DNA of 64,000 nucleotides from Emiliania huxleyi CCMP1516 (taxonomy: Eukaryota; Haptophyta; Isochrysidales; Noelaerhabdaceae), in contig NW_005201269.1 in NCBI RefSeq assembly GCF_000372725.1, forward strand, positions 202,552 to 266,551, read 5' to 3'. Every line of letters starts with the position of its first letter. Positions within the stretch are counted from its first letter, which is position 1. The translations under genes and the position numbers were made by a program. Shown here one piece after another: positions 63,711 to 64,000 of this stretch. Under the pieces are notes generated by a model. It had not been told where the DNA came from, did no database searches, and saw only the letters and a program-made list of their open reading frames with translations.

Positions 63711-64000
63711 TCACTTTTGCTTGTGGGCCGCGGGCGCCAGCTTGTCGACGATGGCTGCTAGGGGCTGCTCCGCCCCCGCGCGGGACAGCGCCGGGGTGGC
63801 ACGGCGGCGGGTGGGGCGGGCGAGGATGCGGCGGAAGAGCCGGAGCAGCCGCGTCGGCCGGGATGCCGCGCCGATCCCGGCGGGGGAGGAGGAGGCGAGG
63901 CGCTGGGCGGTGAGGGGGACCAGGCTGAGGACCAGGCGAGTGGCCGAGATTTTGAGGGGGGCCCCCCCGAGGGCGCACATCGCCTCGCGGGGTCCTGCCC
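63711..64000 (-). CDS. partial ORF at the window end, family unknown
   Basis: Minus-strand frame open to the window edge, ending at a stop at 63711. Reads MCALGGAPLKISATRLVLSL, VPLTAQRLASSSPAGIGAAS, RLLRLFRRILARPTRRRATP and LAAIVDKLAPAAHKQK. The Met at 63980 is probably internal. Basic and amphipathic; no family recognised. The preceding 63175-63710 holds no gene I can support. Confidence 0.4.
   Translation of the reverse strand, partial: AGPREAMCALGGAPLKISATRLVLSLVPLTAQRLASSSPAGIGAASRPTRLLRLFRRILARPTRRRATPALSRAGAEQPLAAIVDKLAPAAHKQK

Overview
The window is nuclear DNA of a GC-rich eukaryotic alga. A haptophyte of the Emiliania/Chrysochromulina type is the best guess. The evidence is short introns with an excess of GC-AG ends, secreted proteins with Pro-rich linkers, AP2-domain regulators, long Ala/Pro low-complexity tracts and many CA/GT/CT microsatellites. 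I assembled exons by protein continuity. Of 39 introns placed this way, about 23 begin with GC, 15 with GT and one fits only GA. Two of the GC calls could also be GA.

Layout. 1-3.9 kb: repeats, including a complete small LTR element (TRIM) with TSD, primer-binding site and polypurine tract. 4.4-11.7 kb: DEAH-box helicase (+), MFS transporter (+) and a glycine-transporter/ACT fusion (-). 12-13.1 kb: TIR-bounded segment. 14.1 kb: BSD-domain protein (+). 15.6-18.9 kb: AP-2 alpha-adaptin (-), broken by an 828-base N gap. 19.8-21.4 kb: two non-autonomous TIR elements. 21.5-23.7 kb: asparaginyl-tRNA synthetase (+). 24.2 kb: histone-fold protein (-). 25.5-28.1 kb: multidomain class 3 lipase (-). 28-30 kb: repeats. 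30.2-34.3 kb: three-AP2-domain regulator (-). 36 kb: secreted DUF285/Hint protein (+) abutting a decayed antisense ORF. 38.4-42.2 kb: TIR-like/IQ membrane protein (-). 43.2 kb: PRKRIP1 (+). 45.9-49.8 kb: hydroxyproline O-arabinosyltransferase-like gene (+). 50.2 kb: NHP2 (+). 52.5 kb: RNA polymerase I/III subunit AC1 (+). 55.3-57.4 kb: SAPS-domain protein (-). 59-60 kb: overlapping hypothetical ORFs. 61.6-63.2 kb: multispanning membrane protein (+). 63.7-64 kb: partial ORF (-).

Neighbouring genes show no shared pathway. They are housekeeping functions (RNA processing, translation, transcription, trafficking) mixed with algal surface and secretory proteins. The main thread is intron biology. 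In many genes the start of the intron copies the start of the next exon, and intron length equals the distance between the two copies, so splicing removes exactly one repeat period. Two insert families recur in unrelated genes: a 39-nt insert with CTGTGAACAG at each end, and a longer insert of about 110-150 nt. This looks like recent introner activity or intron gain by tandem duplication, densest in the arabinosyltransferase-like gene.
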